NCBI GenBank assembly: GCA_031308135.1
Contig: JAHLJT010004567.1
Location: 30,539,602-30,603,601 of the forward strand
Length of the DNA: 64,000 bases
Origin: Acheta domesticus
Taxonomy: Eukaryota; Arthropoda; Insecta; Orthoptera; Gryllidae
Direction of reading: 5' to 3'
The notes beneath the pieces are model-generated. The model was not told the origin of the DNA. It saw only the letters and a list, made by a program, of their open reading frames with translations, and made no database searches. Below are positions 21,232 to 32,243 of this stretch, in pieces; the first letter of the stretch is position 1, and every line of letters starts with the position of its first letter. Both the position numbers and the translations under genes were made by a program.

Positions 21232-23751
21232 TCAGTGCCTCCACAAAACTTTGCGCAAAATGTGGGCTGTTCCAAATAAAGCAATTTCTTGCACTTCCCA
21301 GTCTTTTGAATTATCAGGGAGTTTAGACAAGTTCTTACTCAAATTTTGCGGAACAAATCCCAGAGCTCCGATAACTATCGGAACGACCTGTGCTTTTACG
21401 CCCCACATTCGGCTGATCTCGATTTCCAAACTCTTGTATTTAAGACGTTTCTCTGCCTCCTTGGTACCGACGTTCTGATCGCAAGGTACAGCAACATCGA
21501 TAAGTAAACACGATTTTTTCGCCAAATCCCGGATCACTATATCCGGTTTGTTTGCCGCTATCGTCCGATCAGTTTGAATTTGTTGGTCGTACAATATCGT
21601 ACACAATCCAACAGACGTCACCGGTTTTCGTGAGTGTTCGTACCACTTGGGGCATGTGTTTGGAACTTCGAGGGCGGTACAGATCTGCCAGTGGAGGTAG
21701 CTACACACCCTGTCGTGTCTTTTAAGGTATTCGGTCTTTGCTAGGATTGGACAAGCTGAGACAATATGATCAATGGTTTCTACTTGCTCCAGGCAAATGC
21801 GGCATTTGTCATCTTGGGAAATTTTGAGAACCGCTTTATCATAATGTCGTGTTCTCAAGGCCTGAGCTTGGGCAGCTACTACAAGTGCTTCCGATTCTGG
21901 CTTCATTCTTCCCCTTTTAAGCCACATAAATGATTGATCTTTATTGATCTGAACCTTGTCCATTCTTTTTAGGTATTGTCCGTGGAGTGGTTTGTCTCTC
22001 CACGATTTCTTTAACATTTTTTGTGTCTCACACTTCATGTATAGCAGCATCAAAAGTTCAGTGTCTGTGTTATTCGACGTGTCTTGCCTAGTTTTCTTCG
22101 CAATGTTTCTTGCTACACTAACAATGCCTCTGTTTCCCATTCTTCGGTCAGATTTCATGACCTGCCTCATTAGAGGGTCATCTTGATGGCTGACTACATA
22201 CTTCCCCAACCCGACTATTGGGTTGTGCCAGGAGGCCTGAATTTTTTTGAGGCCTCTTCCTCCTTCCTTACGTGCCACATAAAGTCTATGTATATCAGCT
22301 CGAGGGTAAGAAACATGATGCATTGTTAGCAGTTTTCTGGTTTTTCGATCCATGGTGGGAATTTCTTGCTCAGTCCAGTCCACTAGTCCAAAACTGTATT
22401 CGGCTACAGGTACCGCCAAACTACCTATTGCAGATATTTTATTCCTGGAATTCAGAGCGGACTGCAGGACCAGTCTCACTCTCCTATAATACTCCCTACG
22501 AATTCTCTCTTTCATTCTGTCATTCGAGATGGTTTCACATTCTTCAATACCCAGATACTTGTAAGTTTTACCTGGCTCAAGATCTTGAATCACAGTGTGC
22601 GTATCAATTTCAATGTTCTCAGACGTTGTGAATTTCCCTCTTTTTAAATTGATTTTTGCACACTTGTCAAGACCAAACTTCATGCAGATGTCATTGCTAA
22701 AGTTATTCACGACAGACAGCATTTGGGAGAGAATCGCTTCATTCTTAGCAAACACTTTCAGATCATCCAAGTAAAACAAATGTGATACTGGCCTTTCATC
22801 ACCACGGAGCTTAAAACCAAAGTCAGCTTGCGACAACTGTCTCGATAGTGGGATCAAACTAATGCAAAACAGCAGAGGGGATAGTGAATCTCCTTGAAAA
22901 ATACCCCTGTTAATCTGAATACTTCTGGTTTCTACTGCTTCCTTTCCGCTGTGTATTAGTAACCTGGTACTCCACGACATCATACTAGCCTTGCAAAATT
23001 CAATAAGTCTAGGATGAAATCGATAGATCTCCAGGGTCTTCAAAATCCAATCGTGTGGTACACTATCAAAGGCCTTTTGGTAGTCAATCCAAGCCATGCT
23101 CAAATTACGTTTGCGTTTCTTTACATCATTCAAGATGACTTTATTCAGTAGCAAGATTTCCTTACAGCCATAAGAGACTTTACGACATCCTTTTTGTTCA
23201 GCTGGGATTAGATGATTCTTATCTAGATGTCTATACATTTTGTCAGCTATGGCTGCAGTTATAACTTTGTACAGTACTGGCAGACAAGTAATTGGCCTGT
23301 AGTTCTTCGCCAAAGAGCTGTCTCCCACTTTGGGTAGCAGATACGTGATGCCGCGTGTGAGCCATTCCGGGATTTCCTTTGGGTTTTCAAAAATTTTATT
23401 AACAGCCTTTGCTAGATGAGAATGTATTGCTGTTAATTTCTTAATCCAATAAATCTGGATCTTATCAATCCCGGGGGACTTCCAGTTTCCCATGTTCTTA
23501 ATTGCTTGGAAGAGGTCCTCTTCCGAGAATTGGTGAACATCTTCCACTGTTTCTACAAGTTCATCGGCAGCATCAACTTCAGATTGAAGCCACGATGCGT
23601 CTTTGTTGTAGAATCTGCTCTTCTCCCAGATTCCTGCCCAAAATGCTTCGACGTCATCTTTTGAAGGGGGACACATCTTTGCCATTCGGTTTTTGAGTCG
23701 GTTTGCGATAGAATCTCTTCGCGTCTGTTTCAAACAACCGGTTCTGTACAC
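21232..23751 (-). CDS. reverse transcriptase + restriction-like endonuclease ORF
   Basis: An 839-codon open stretch. RT core at residues ~130-400: motif A DYQKAFD (223-229), NRGIFQGDSLSPLL (281-294) and the catalytic YLDD (327-330). A CX2CX8HX4C zinc knuckle follows (C650, C653, H662, C667). The restriction-like nuclease is marked by KPD (735-737), an aspartate 15 residues later (D752, in LIDVAVP) and the family tail VVPIVIGALGFVP (789-801). It would nick the target and copy the element RNA at the nick. The first codon here is GTG (V), not a real start. The frame continues upstream in the same phase beyond one TAG into the ORF at 23758-24354, so this is the 3' part of one longer protein. All catalytic residues look intact. 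Confidence 0.9.
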   Translation of the reverse strand: MYRTGCLKQTRRDSIANRLKNRMAKMCPPSKDDVEAFWAGIWEKSRFYNKDASWLQSEVDAADELVETVEDVHQFSEEDLFQAIKNMGNWKSPGIDKIQIYWIKKLTAIHSHLAKAVNKIFENPKEIPEWLTRGITYLLPKVGDSSLAKNYRPITCLPVLYKVITAAIADKMYRHLDKNHLIPAEQKGCRKVSYGCKEILLLNKVILNDVKKRKRNLSMAWIDYQKAFDSVPHDWILKTLEIYRFHPRLIEFCKASMMSWSTRLLIHSGKEAVETRSIQINRGIFQGDSLSPLLFCISLIPLSRQLSQADFGFKLRGDERPVSHLFYLDDLKVFAKNEAILSQMLSVVNNFSNDICMKFGLDKCAKINLKRGKFTTSENIEIDTHTVIQDLEPGKTYKYLGIEECETISNDRMKERIRREYYRRVRLVLQSALNSRNKISAIGSLAVPVAEYSFGLVDWTEQEIPTMDRKTRKLLTMHHVSYPRADIHRLYVARKEGGRGLKKIQASWHNPIVGLGKYVVSHQDDPLMRQVMKSDRRMGNRGIVSVARNIAKKTRQDTSNNTDTELLMLLYMKCETQKMLKKSWRDKPLHGQYLKRMDKVQINKDQSFMWLKRGRMKPESEALVVAAQAQALRTRHYDKAVLKISQDDKCRICLEQVETIDHIVSACPILAKTEYLKRHDRVCSYLHWQICTALEVPNTCPKWYEHSRKPVTSVGLCTILYDQQIQTDRTIAANKPDIVIRDLAKKSCLLIDVAVPCDQNVGTKEAEKRLKYKSLEIEISRMWGVKAQVVPIVIGALGFVPQNLSKNLSKLPDNSKDWEVQEIALFGTAHILRKVLWRH

Positions 23752-23757
23752 GGAAAT

Positions 23758-24354
23758 CTATGTATAATAATAATCTATGTAGGTGTTCTTTGCTGGCTCC
23801 AAAATTATCTGAGATACTAGATATCCAGTTGAATATATGATGTGATTGATTTCAGTAATATCTAGATATCTGCCTGGGGTCTCCACCACCTCATTTAAGA
23901 CAGAATTCACTGTTTCTATCACTCTTTTAGCTTTGGCAGTTTCGTATATTCTCCTCAACGGTTCGCGAGATTCAAGCGGAAGTTGACTAACTCTTTCTAT
24001 CTCGCGCCGAAGGAGATTTTTTATTATGTCCTTAACGTGTAATTCATTGCCAGATGAATTTTCACCACTGACGTGTGTTTCACTGGAAAGAGATGAACCT
24101 TCCACAGGATCATCATTTTCAAGTTCTACATGTTCGTCATGTGGATTGTTCGAGCGAAGTACATACTCCGCATTTCTCTCAATGTCTGCAAGTTGTTCTG
24201 CTGTGAATTTTCCACTGCTGAGTATGTATCGTCGTTGACTGGCAAGCTTCTTTGAGTCTAGGGTAGGTCTCATATCTGGGTTCCGCTCTCTCCATACCTT
24301 GAAAACTTCTATTTCTGAGCCCCCATTTTCGCTTTTGCATAGTAAAAGCACCAC
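23758..24354 (-). pseudogene. N-terminal domain of the same retrotransposon protein
   Basis: A 198-codon stretch in the same phase as the RT ORF, ending at a TAG (23758-23760); only six bases separate that stop from the GTG that opens the RT stretch. It contains FKVWRERNPDMRPTLDSKKL and LASQRRYIL, a motif I associate with the N-terminal region of RLE-bearing LINE proteins, then an acidic linker. A helical segment ending YLDITEINHIIYSTGYLVSQ is also typical. The second copy (40645-41160) has the same order. The apparent ATG at 24352-24354 is internal, because similarity continues upstream in another frame. Confidence 0.75.
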
Positions 24355-24364
24355 ATCACCTCCT

Positions 24365-24598
24365 TTAATTCATCCCGGTCCATCTCTGACGATGGCTTCG
24401 AGCTACTGCCGGCTCTGGGTCCCTGGGACTAACATCCGTGGGATGGCCAGACGTCGACAAGGTGACACTAGCTCGGTTTCTGAGCAGGTATGGGACATTG
24501 GTAGAACAAGGCACGTTAAGATTCATTACATTGCTTGTTCTATCCATTTTGCTCATTGGTTTGAATTGAAGATTCGCAGGACGCAAGTTCGAGTTCAC
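24365..24598 (-). pseudogene. extreme N-terminus of the retrotransposon protein (frameshifted)
   Basis: It begins MNSNLRPANLQFKPM and runs to RQRWTGMN. The second copy has the equivalent MNSNLLSANLHLKPM and stays in frame through RWTRDEMKEVMWFFYYA. That shows a 1 nt loss in this copy near 24382 at the start of a Myb-like (W...E...) DNA-binding segment. The shared ATG (24598 here, 41477 in the other copy) is the likely true start, giving a protein of about 1,100 residues. Confidence 0.6.
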
Positions 24599-25006
24599 AG
24601 ATCACACTTAACCCTCGGGTTGTTTCCTGCCATCCGTTACTGCGACCCACAGTGGCCTCGGGGCATCCCCCGCAGGGCCCAGCAAGGGGTCCCTCCGATC
24701 GCCAGTCGGCTTTACTAAACCCTACGGGATTTTCACTGACTGCTGAAGGCAGCCTCCTTCGCTGGCTAATGCAAGGTTCGGGCCTCCACTCTAATCAGTG
24801 GCCTGGTGTGCCAACCCAGTTTCTCTCCTGTACCCTCTATGGGCCGACAACAGGAAGTCCAAAGGTTCATGACCCTTCCCTCTCTACTTATTTTCCACTC
24901 TCCTCAAAATGGAGTACTTCTTCGTCTGACCCCTCACCTTCAACCCATTCAGCAAGGGAGGCCCCACCGGTAGCTAGGCTACCACTGACATAGCTTTAAG
25001 GCTCAT

Positions 25007-25059
25007 GGGGGTACTCAAGCTCCACCACCAACTGCAAGGTCGTGTACTCCCTAGGTGGA

Positions 25060-25060
<1 letters not shown>
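25007..25060 (-). ncRNA. candidate HDV-like ribozyme fold at the element 5' end
   Basis: From the first element base, minus strand: CTCCACC (25060-25054) can pair with GGTGGAG (25026-25020). GGGAGTAC (25051-25044) pairs with GTACCCCC (25014-25007), with one mismatch. ACC (25040-25038) and GGT (25029-25027) close an 8 nt loop directly before the second P1 strand. This P1-P2-P3-P3'-P1'-P2' order is the nested double pseudoknot of HDV-type ribozymes, known to release the 5' end of R2-type elements. No P4 helix is visible between P1' and P2', so activity is uncertain. Confidence 0.4.

Positions 25061-25106
<46 letters not shown>
25061..25106. repeat. (TTA)n microsatellite, 5' flank of retrotransposon
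   Basis: About 15 TTA repeats abut the 5' terminus of the element. Together with the tract at 21097-21137 they are the target repeat. Confidence 0.95.
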
Positions 25107-25502
25107 CAAAGTTGATAAATAGGTTCTCAATTAAATGGCATAATGCACAAACAATTTTTAAAAACTGTTCGAAAACATTATTTTGTTGAATTGACGCGAA
25201 AGTTGCAATGTTACAATGTTCCTATGAAAGAAATGATATTCCTTTCAGTCATTCTCATTTCATTGTTATGTGTCACATTGTTATTGAGTAGAAGTACTAA
25301 TCGTAGTAATAAATGTGGGATACACCCCGCTAACAACCCCCAAATGTTAAATTTTGATGTAATGATATCTTTTAAATAACTAACAATAGAAGCAAATAAC
25401 CTAAAAGTATTTCCATCTTCGCAACTCACACTTGTTCTTTTAATCCTACTCTCAAATACACCATAATAATTTTCATATATTTCTCGAGATTTTAACCAGG
25501 TT
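25107..25502. other. AT-rich spacer, nothing recognised
   Basis: Short frames on both strands contain no familiar motif. Confidence 0.5.
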
Positions 25503-26020
25503 CGGTAGATCAAGACATCAGTTGATGCCACTGTATTGCCTCTGGCCAGGAGATCCTGGGGTTCGAGTCCCGATGGTGACAGGATTTTCGGCTAGCTTCA
25601 TAGCTAGGTTGAATTCAGCCTCTGATTGGAGGCGAATTCTGGCTGTCGGTTGCACTGTTCGGGTGGTCTTCTGCTGGATAATCGAGTGGCAACAGGTTGC
25701 TCTGACTTTCCGTGATTTCTCCGATCAACACCAACCGAATGCCGAAACAGCATCCTAACACAGGATCACGGTCCGTACGCGATCTTTCCTCCCTCTTCCT
25801 CTTCCTATCCTCACCCTTTCAGTTACACACACACACACATACCATATGCACTGTAATACCACACATGCCGGGAGACCAGTCGGAAGTTGTAAGCTTATCC
25901 CAGCTGGGGCGGTGCCCTGCTGGAGGGAGAAACTTTGTCGAGAAAAACCCGCAAACTAACGAGTAGTGCGGCGAGAGATCTCGCGATCCAGCGGAGGAAG
26001 GTCACCGCCACCTCCAGTAA
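25503..26020 (+). mobile_element. SINE-A copy 6, 3'-truncated
   Basis: B box GGTTCGAGTCC at about 25560, a body with a small insertion near 25670-25705, an ACACACACAC tract near 25826, and loss of the (AATC)n tail after CACCGCCACCTCC. Confidence 0.8.
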
Positions 26021-26398
26021 AATATATTTTCTACCTTATTGAAGATTAGAATATATAGAACTTTTAATGTAATTGAAATAGAAAATGGAACGGACGTTTG
26101 CACAAGTCCTGCAACGCGATTTCAAACGTTCTTTGTGTAGAAAACATTACATTCTGTCTCTTCCCTCAGCGGCAGCTTCACTCTCATGTGCAACGCTACT
26201 TTAATAAAAACTTATTTCAATTTACAGGTGTTATTTGTATAAAATAATATGTCGGATACTTAACTGTTCGTAAAGGTGAAGTAAATAAGAGAAAGAACAT
26301 ATAGGGAAAAGATACGTAATGAAATAAAATGTGGGTTGCAGAAAATTGTTTGATAAATGGCCTTACGTAGTTCAATAATGCTTGCCGCAAAAAGACAT
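26021..26398. other. AT-rich spacer, nothing recognised
   Basis: No coding or structured element is evident. Confidence 0.45.
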
Positions 26399-27370
26399 TT
26401 TTTACTTTCCCGTATACGCACGTATATACGGAGTAATATACGTAGTACAGGAAAAGTTACGTAATGCTGCGCGAAAAAACGGCGGATTTTCGGCAGAAAC
26501 TAGTGGTGCTACAGAATGGCACAGACTTTCCCGTTTTAGCTTTCTATTTCCTTTGGTCTTGGCTAGCTATTCAGACTTGCCACATTCTCTTGCCAGCTGC
26601 CATCTATCGCCGCCCAAAGTACATTTCTTTGACATTTTATTAATTTTTTAGTTTCCTAATAGTAGAACAGAAATATTAGTTTAGAATATTAAAGAACAGT
26701 AAAATCTCGTCCTAAATGGCAATTTTCTATGAAAAATTTGGAACCTTATTTAAGCTAAAGGCGTGTAAGCGCTACTTAAATGCGAAATTTGAAGCTCTTT
26801 CTCACAGACAATTTTTGAGTTTTCGAAACACTTCATCTGAAGTAATTTCAAGCACTTTAATTAACAAATACAATAGTGTTTACAAATTGCCGGTAATGTG
26901 CATATTAAAGGTGTGAGAGATCATTCAATAAATTACATTTGTGTAATTTTTGAAAAATACCAAAATAAACTTTACGTCATATTAAAGAGTGTAATTAGCA
27001 CTATCAGTTCGAAAAGTTTGAAGAAAAAATTGGTGCCATTTTTGAGAAGATGACGTTTGAGCGTCTCTGAATATACGGAATTTTGAGCTACTTTTCAAAG
27101 AAAACGGTTGATTTTTCCAGAAACTTGACATGACATTATTTAAAGCAAAGAATCTTAAATATAATCATGAGAACAAATTGCCGCTAATATAAATATTAAC
27201 GACGTGAGAGACAAGTCAAAAAAATTACATTCTTGTAATTTTTGAAAAACCAAATCGATAGAGCAAACTGATATTTATGTCATCTCATAGAGTCCATTAG
27301 CCTCTATTCTTACCAGGTTTAAAGAAAGAACTTGGAACCGTTTTTGAGAAAATCTTGTTTTTGTAAGTTG
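26399..27370 (+). mobile_element. GGAC-TIR family copy with intact left end
   Basis: The left terminus TTTACTTTCCCGTATACG and the following ~95 bp (GGAAAAGTTACGTAATGCTG, CGCGAAAAAACGGCGGATTT) are the inverted counterpart of the right end at 18045-18160, defining long TIRs for the family. The CTAGTGGTGCTACAGAATGG block and the body follow, collinear with 16558-17430. The copy stops near 27370, where SINE-B/microsatellite sequence begins, so the (GGAC)n part and right end are missing. Confidence 0.7.
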
Positions 27371-27539
27371 TTGTTATTTTTTTCTTTGCTCACGTACAGG
27401 CCGAATTATATCACGCGTACATGCATACTACCTTTCTCCGGGGCACAGAAACATTATCTCGGAGGCGGGACATGAACCATTCTTAGGGGGGATCAGCATT
27501 TTAGCTGAATCCCATTTTTATCTCGCAGGGTTGTCAGCC

Positions 27540-27712
27540 CTGGGGGTATAGAAGATGAAATGATGATGATGATAGTGAGGGGTGAAAGGACGGTACACAC
27601 ATATAGACATACACAAATACACCCATGTCCGAGACGGGACTCGAACCCGCGACCCTGCGGTCCGAGTTCGCCACGACACTGCTTCCTGAGCGATCTCGGC
27701 CACGGGGCCGAC
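27540..27712 (-). mobile_element. SINE-B, tRNA-derived
   Basis: On the minus strand the head reads GGCCCCGTGGCCGAGATCGC (A-box like TGGCCGAGAT) and, about 50 nt on, GGTTCGAGTCCC (perfect B box). A body of TGTATTTGTGTATGTCTATA and an ATCATCATCATTTCATC 3' region follow. The first 22 bases recur at 53741-53762. This is distinct from SINE-A. Confidence 0.7.
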
Positions 27713-27744
<32 letters not shown>

Positions 27745-27745
27745 A

Positions 27746-27792
<47 letters not shown>

Positions 27793-27810
27793 TTATAACT
27801 ATTGTTAATG

Positions 27811-27842
<32 letters not shown>
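27713..27842. repeat. compound microsatellite (TTG)n(TTA)n ... (ATA)n
   Basis: About 8 TTG, then about 17 TTA repeats to 27794. After a short ACTATTGTTAATG linker come about 11 AAT repeats to 27841. TTA and TAA blocks are complementary and could fold into a long hairpin. Confidence 0.9.
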
Positions 27843-28260
27843 TCATTAATACAAATAATATTGTTCGTTGAACCCAAGAATACAGAAGAAACGAAGGCCG
27901 TTGAATTCGCACGGCTGCTATGCTCCATGCGCCCTCTACGGCGTCGTGTGTTTGAGCGGGTGGGGTGGGGGGAGGGGTGGCGGCGCCCCCGGAAGCGACG
28001 TGAGCGGCGGCGGCGCGCCGGGATTCGCGGGCGAGCGGCGCTAATTTGCAGCTTAAGCGAGTGCACACGAGCCCCTCGGCGACCTCCCCACGTGGGCCCC
28101 GGTACCCGTATAATACGGCTACCCGCATGAATGCGAGTGGGTTCGACCCGCACTTTTCTGAGACGGGCGGGCGGGCGGGTTGACGGGTCTGCGGGTATTG
28201 AGAGCTCTACCCCCGCCCAGCGCCGCGGCGGGGCGCCACCCTCCTGCAAGCCACGGTTAT
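27843..28260. other. GC-rich island
   Basis: Strong CpG richness from 27950 to 28240, with a (GGGC)n run near 28163-28180 and CCCACGTGGG near 28087. It is a candidate CpG island. No exon or named gene is seen. Confidence 0.35.
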
Positions 28261-31200
28261 TGGACGCGTTCGCTCGGTTTCCATTCTACGCGATTTTAAT
28301 TATTTTCGATGCTATTCAAGAGAAGCACGTTGTACTCTGTTTTTCCGAATGTTAACCCGAAACTTCAGTGTCGATGTCTTCGAATCTCTGGAAGAACGAC
28401 ATTTTGGAATCTTACGTACAAAATTATAAAGCATTTCAAAGAATAATTTGAAATTTGTGTTGTGGGAACCTCATCAAAATGTGAAATAATCTTAGTAAGA
28501 AACCGATGCGTCGTTGAAGCGGGCGAAAACATGACCGTAAGCCTGATACCCAAAGCTAGACAATATTGGAGCAAAAAATGTTTTTGAGTGGTGACCAAAC
28601 ATACATAATAAAGCTGTTATGGTTTACACCATTAGTTCCTAGATAAAGTAACAGTACTATTTGTTTGTTACATTATCTATTAGTTTAAAAAGAGTAAATT
28701 ATATTAAAACGGATGTAATCGGCCCGCTTAACTCCTCCCCCCTCGGATCTCTCCGTTCCACCCCGGACGCGCTCTCCTTCGGGTCACTCCCCTCTGCCGT
28801 TACCGCCCCACCCCACCCCACCTCGCCCTGCCTCGCCCAAACCCGCGTGAAACATGCATCTGCCCGCTCTCTCGCAATCGGAGATGCATTACAGTACTTA
28901 ATGCAGCCTATATACGTTGCGGATTGAAATAAAAAAAATCACTCCTTCACAGGATAATTTGCAATCCTTTGTTAGTTGATAACTTCACGTTTCTAGCTTT
29001 AGTAGTTTCAAAAATTCCATTACCGCGGCTACATTTTACATTAATATTGAGAATTTAACTTTTAATTTTTTACTATTGTATATATTGCATTTTTTTTAGT
29101 GTTACTGAGGTTGTATGACTTTTCTTAAGCCTGCTGTGTCATAGCAGTGCTTCGGGAATACTAATGTTCTGACCTCTCTTTCATGTGTCTTTCCATTCTT
29201 TATTTTTTCTGTTCGTGCATTCCATATTTTACCCACCTAAGCCGAGATAATATTGTACCAATTTCTCGTCGTTTTTTATGCTCTCAATTAGTTGAAGTAA
29301 CTAAATTGCAATCTGGTATCTTCAAACGGAAATTGCTTGAATCTCTTTTAAATACCGTAATGTTGTATCGTCATAATGGCACGAAATACAGGAGCGAAAA
29401 TACCTTCTTAAGGGCTGGCGTCTTTTAACAGCTACCGTCCGTTTGGAACAAGAAAAGACCTCGGCTAATGTCTCCATCTACAAACTTTAACTGCGTCTGT
29501 TATTTGCGTCTTATCGCCCTAATAACGTTAATGACTATTTTCAAGAAGGCAATAGTTATTTATGAAACGAGTGGTAAAAGTGACATCTTATTTTGCGAGT
29601 AGGAAAGGTTGCGACACGAGGCCGACAAGACGAATGGAGCAATCCTATGAGCAAATCAATAGTATATTATGAAACTATGATGTAATTATGGGTATACACG
29701 AGTGTGATATTACGATAAGAGCGAAGAATGAGCGAGTATAGTAAACTTTACACGAGTATATTAATACCTATTACATCGAGTTTCATACGGTACTTTTTCT
29801 ACGACTTATGGTAACTTTTATAAGTTTAACTTCTCCACTGAATCGTTTTGTGGCAGTCGACATGCAAGATTCAGCCAAGGTCACCTACCGGACACCGCTC
29901 TACCCTACACCCGCAGGTAGCTTTGTTTTTACCAGAGTGCCTGCGAGGGACTACGAATGTTGCGGCAATAATATTCCGACGACACCATTTTCGCATTTTC
30001 TCTCATTTCTGGAAACTTCAACACCACGAGAACCACCATTAACTAAATATTTTAAACTAAAGAATAGGCCGGTTTTTGGGACAACCACACGGCGGCAGCA
30101 AATAACACAAAATGACTTGCGTTCAGATCTTAACGTCACTCAAATGTTCTCTGCAACAACTACCACTGCGCTAGTCAAATAGGATCAAAGTGAAATTACA
30201 ATCCAATTTATTTTAAATAATATTTCACGTAAAAATTACTACTAATAAAATTAAACTAAGAAGCATAATATAATATTAATTGCAATTTTAATATACTCAC
30301 TCGAACGAAACATTTACTGCAACGATTCTCAATAAATAATGAAGTGGCAATACTTGGTTTGTAAGAGTCTCTGTGATTGGTCAAGAACCTGTATCGTAAT
30401 GAAAACTATCGAAATGTCTATCATTATGCAACTGGTTGCCGACATCCAATGGTAGTATAATATAATGGGAGTAGAAAAAATTACTTTTACAACTCTTACA
30501 TACATTAAGGTCAATGATATCTGATGCTCTTACACGAAAGTATTTCGTTTCTTCGTTGCACTCAAAAATTTATCTGAACGCTTGAGCATCAGCTTTTAGC
30601 ATTTGTGCTAAAACTCGAACTTTTAACATGCTATACATCCTCTGAAAGAAACGCTTTTAGTTGTGGCTGTCTAAAAAATATGTTTTGCATAGTCATTATC
30701 TCCCTTTTTCACACATTTTCACATGCTTTAAAAGTCAGTAATTATCATAGGTTAATCACACGTAATAAGCACTTTTCCAAGAGACAAATCGCTTGCTGAG
30801 TAATCGCCCCTACCGGAAGTTGTCCTTGAAACTCACTTGACCCCCTTCAGGGGTAATCTGTCAAAATTGCATCAGGCACAAGAATCCACCAGGATCACAC
30901 CGCGCAGGGAGCCGTGGCGGCCGTGCGGACAGCGTGACATCACGCTGTACATATAAAACATTCGTCATAATTAATGGAGTGCGGACGGGTTGCAGTTGTT
31001 CACTGCACCCCGTTAACAACAAATCCATCACGGCTCTAATGAGTCGACAAGAATCGCCCATCCCATCGCTCACTGTCTCGCGGACAAATTGTGCCAACAT
31101 GACGCCACCGCGACCGCTGCGCCCGGTCACACAGGGGCGTGTGCAGGCTCGCCACCAAACGAGCGTGCGGAACCAGGGCCAGCGGTGCTGCGGAAGCGGG

Positions 31201-31699
31201 ATCGACGTAAAATTAATTCGCCTTTATCACATAGAAATAACGTATCAACTTTCAGACATTTCTCCGTAATCACTTTGTGTTAACTCCCCATTGCGATCTC
31301 TCCTGAGACACGGCCCAACAGAGGGGTCCTTTGAGAGGATTGTTGGGTTCCTCAATCACTGTTCCGACAGACTGGAACTGAGTTTTATAACTCCTGTATA
31401 CATAAATATTTACTCATATAAAGATTCAAACTTTAAAAATGGAGTATGTTCTTCAATATCCTGCTCAACAAATACTCTCCCCTAGATTTTGTGATGTTTT
31501 GTATTTATTGTACAGTAACGATGAAGGTATTGCTGTTTTCTCAATAACACTGAAAATGAAATCTTAAACTTTTAAAGACTCATTGAAATGAAATAATATA
31601 TTAATTTTAATCCTCATCCATAATCATGAACCTCCGGGACTGAAATTAGGTTTATATAAATACTATAGAGAAATTTCTCTGAAATTAGAAGTTTATTTT
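28261..31699. other. long spacer, no gene recognised
   Basis: Mostly AT-rich. GC-richer patches lie at 28720-28870 (C-rich) and 30880-31200, the latter with a TGACATCACGCTG CRE-like site near 30929. Plus-strand frames at 29808-30182 (124 codons) and 30934-31269 lack any family signature, and I do not call them. Confidence 0.4.
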
Positions 31700-32243
31700 T
31701 GGCACTGTCATCTGCAGCGCCTCTGACCGGGAATTCCTTGGTTCGAGTCCCGACGGTAACATTTCCCACACTAGCTATAGAGCTAGGTCGAATTCAGTCG
31801 CTGTCTGCACGAGAGTTCTAGCAACCGGTTGCTCTGATTGGTAGTTTTTCCGTGGTTTATCGGGTCAACATCAGTCGAATGCCGGAGCAGTGCCCTAACA
31901 AACGGGCCACGGACCGCACGCGATCTTTCCTGCTTGTTTTGTCCTATCCTCCTGCCCTTACATTCACACACGTACACTAACATACACTACACTACCACAC
32001 GTGCCGGGAGAACGGTAGGGAGCTTACGGCTTGTCCTTTGTAGGGGCGATGCCCTGCGGGTGGAGGTACCTGGTTTGGAGACCAGGTAGGGTTACCCCAT
32101 TAGCCGACTGTAGGTCGGCGCCGGATCTCGCTATCAAGTTGGGAAAGATCATCGCCACTTCCCGAAAAAAATCATTCGCTACGGGGCTAATGACCTTAGC
32201 AGTTGACGCGTCCTTAATCACTAATCAATCAATCAATCAATCA
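31700..32243 (+). mobile_element. SINE-A copy 7
   Basis: B box GGTTCGAGTCC at about 31740, the full body with the GGTACCTGGTTTGGAGACCA region duplicated slightly, and a clean (AATC)5 tail. The first ~30 bp are diverged. Confidence 0.85.

Larger units (their letters stand above)
21138..25060 (-). mobile_element. Dong/R4-like non-LTR retrotransposon, near full length
   Basis: A ~3.9 kb minus-strand element. It has a ~460 bp 5' UTR, a single long coding frame (Myb-like N-terminus, reverse transcriptase, zinc knuckle, restriction-like endonuclease) and a ~95 bp 3' UTR. Both flanks are TTA/ATT microsatellite. Insertion into TAA repeats is known for Dong of Bombyx, and a C-terminal restriction-like endonuclease is the hallmark of the R2/R4 group, so I place it near R4/Dong. 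Coding is interrupted by a 1 nt deletion near 24382, an indel in the A/G run at about 24320-24340 and a TAG at 23758-23760. It is therefore probably not autonomous. A second copy lies at 39066-41954 and a 3' fragment at 63167-63405. Confidence 0.85.

Noticed and set aside
23749..23751. GTG as translation start of the RT ORF
   Set aside because: The same phase continues upstream past a single TAG into recognisable N-terminal protein, so GTG is an internal valine.
24300..24400. Programmed frameshift shared by both Dong/R4-like copies
   Set aside because: Both copies lose phase near the same A/G run, but by different amounts (19 versus 20 nt across the run), so independent indels explain it.
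29808..30182. 124-codon plus-strand frame as a gene
   Set aside because: No domain, no homologue I recognise and no splice or promoter context; length is plausible by chance.
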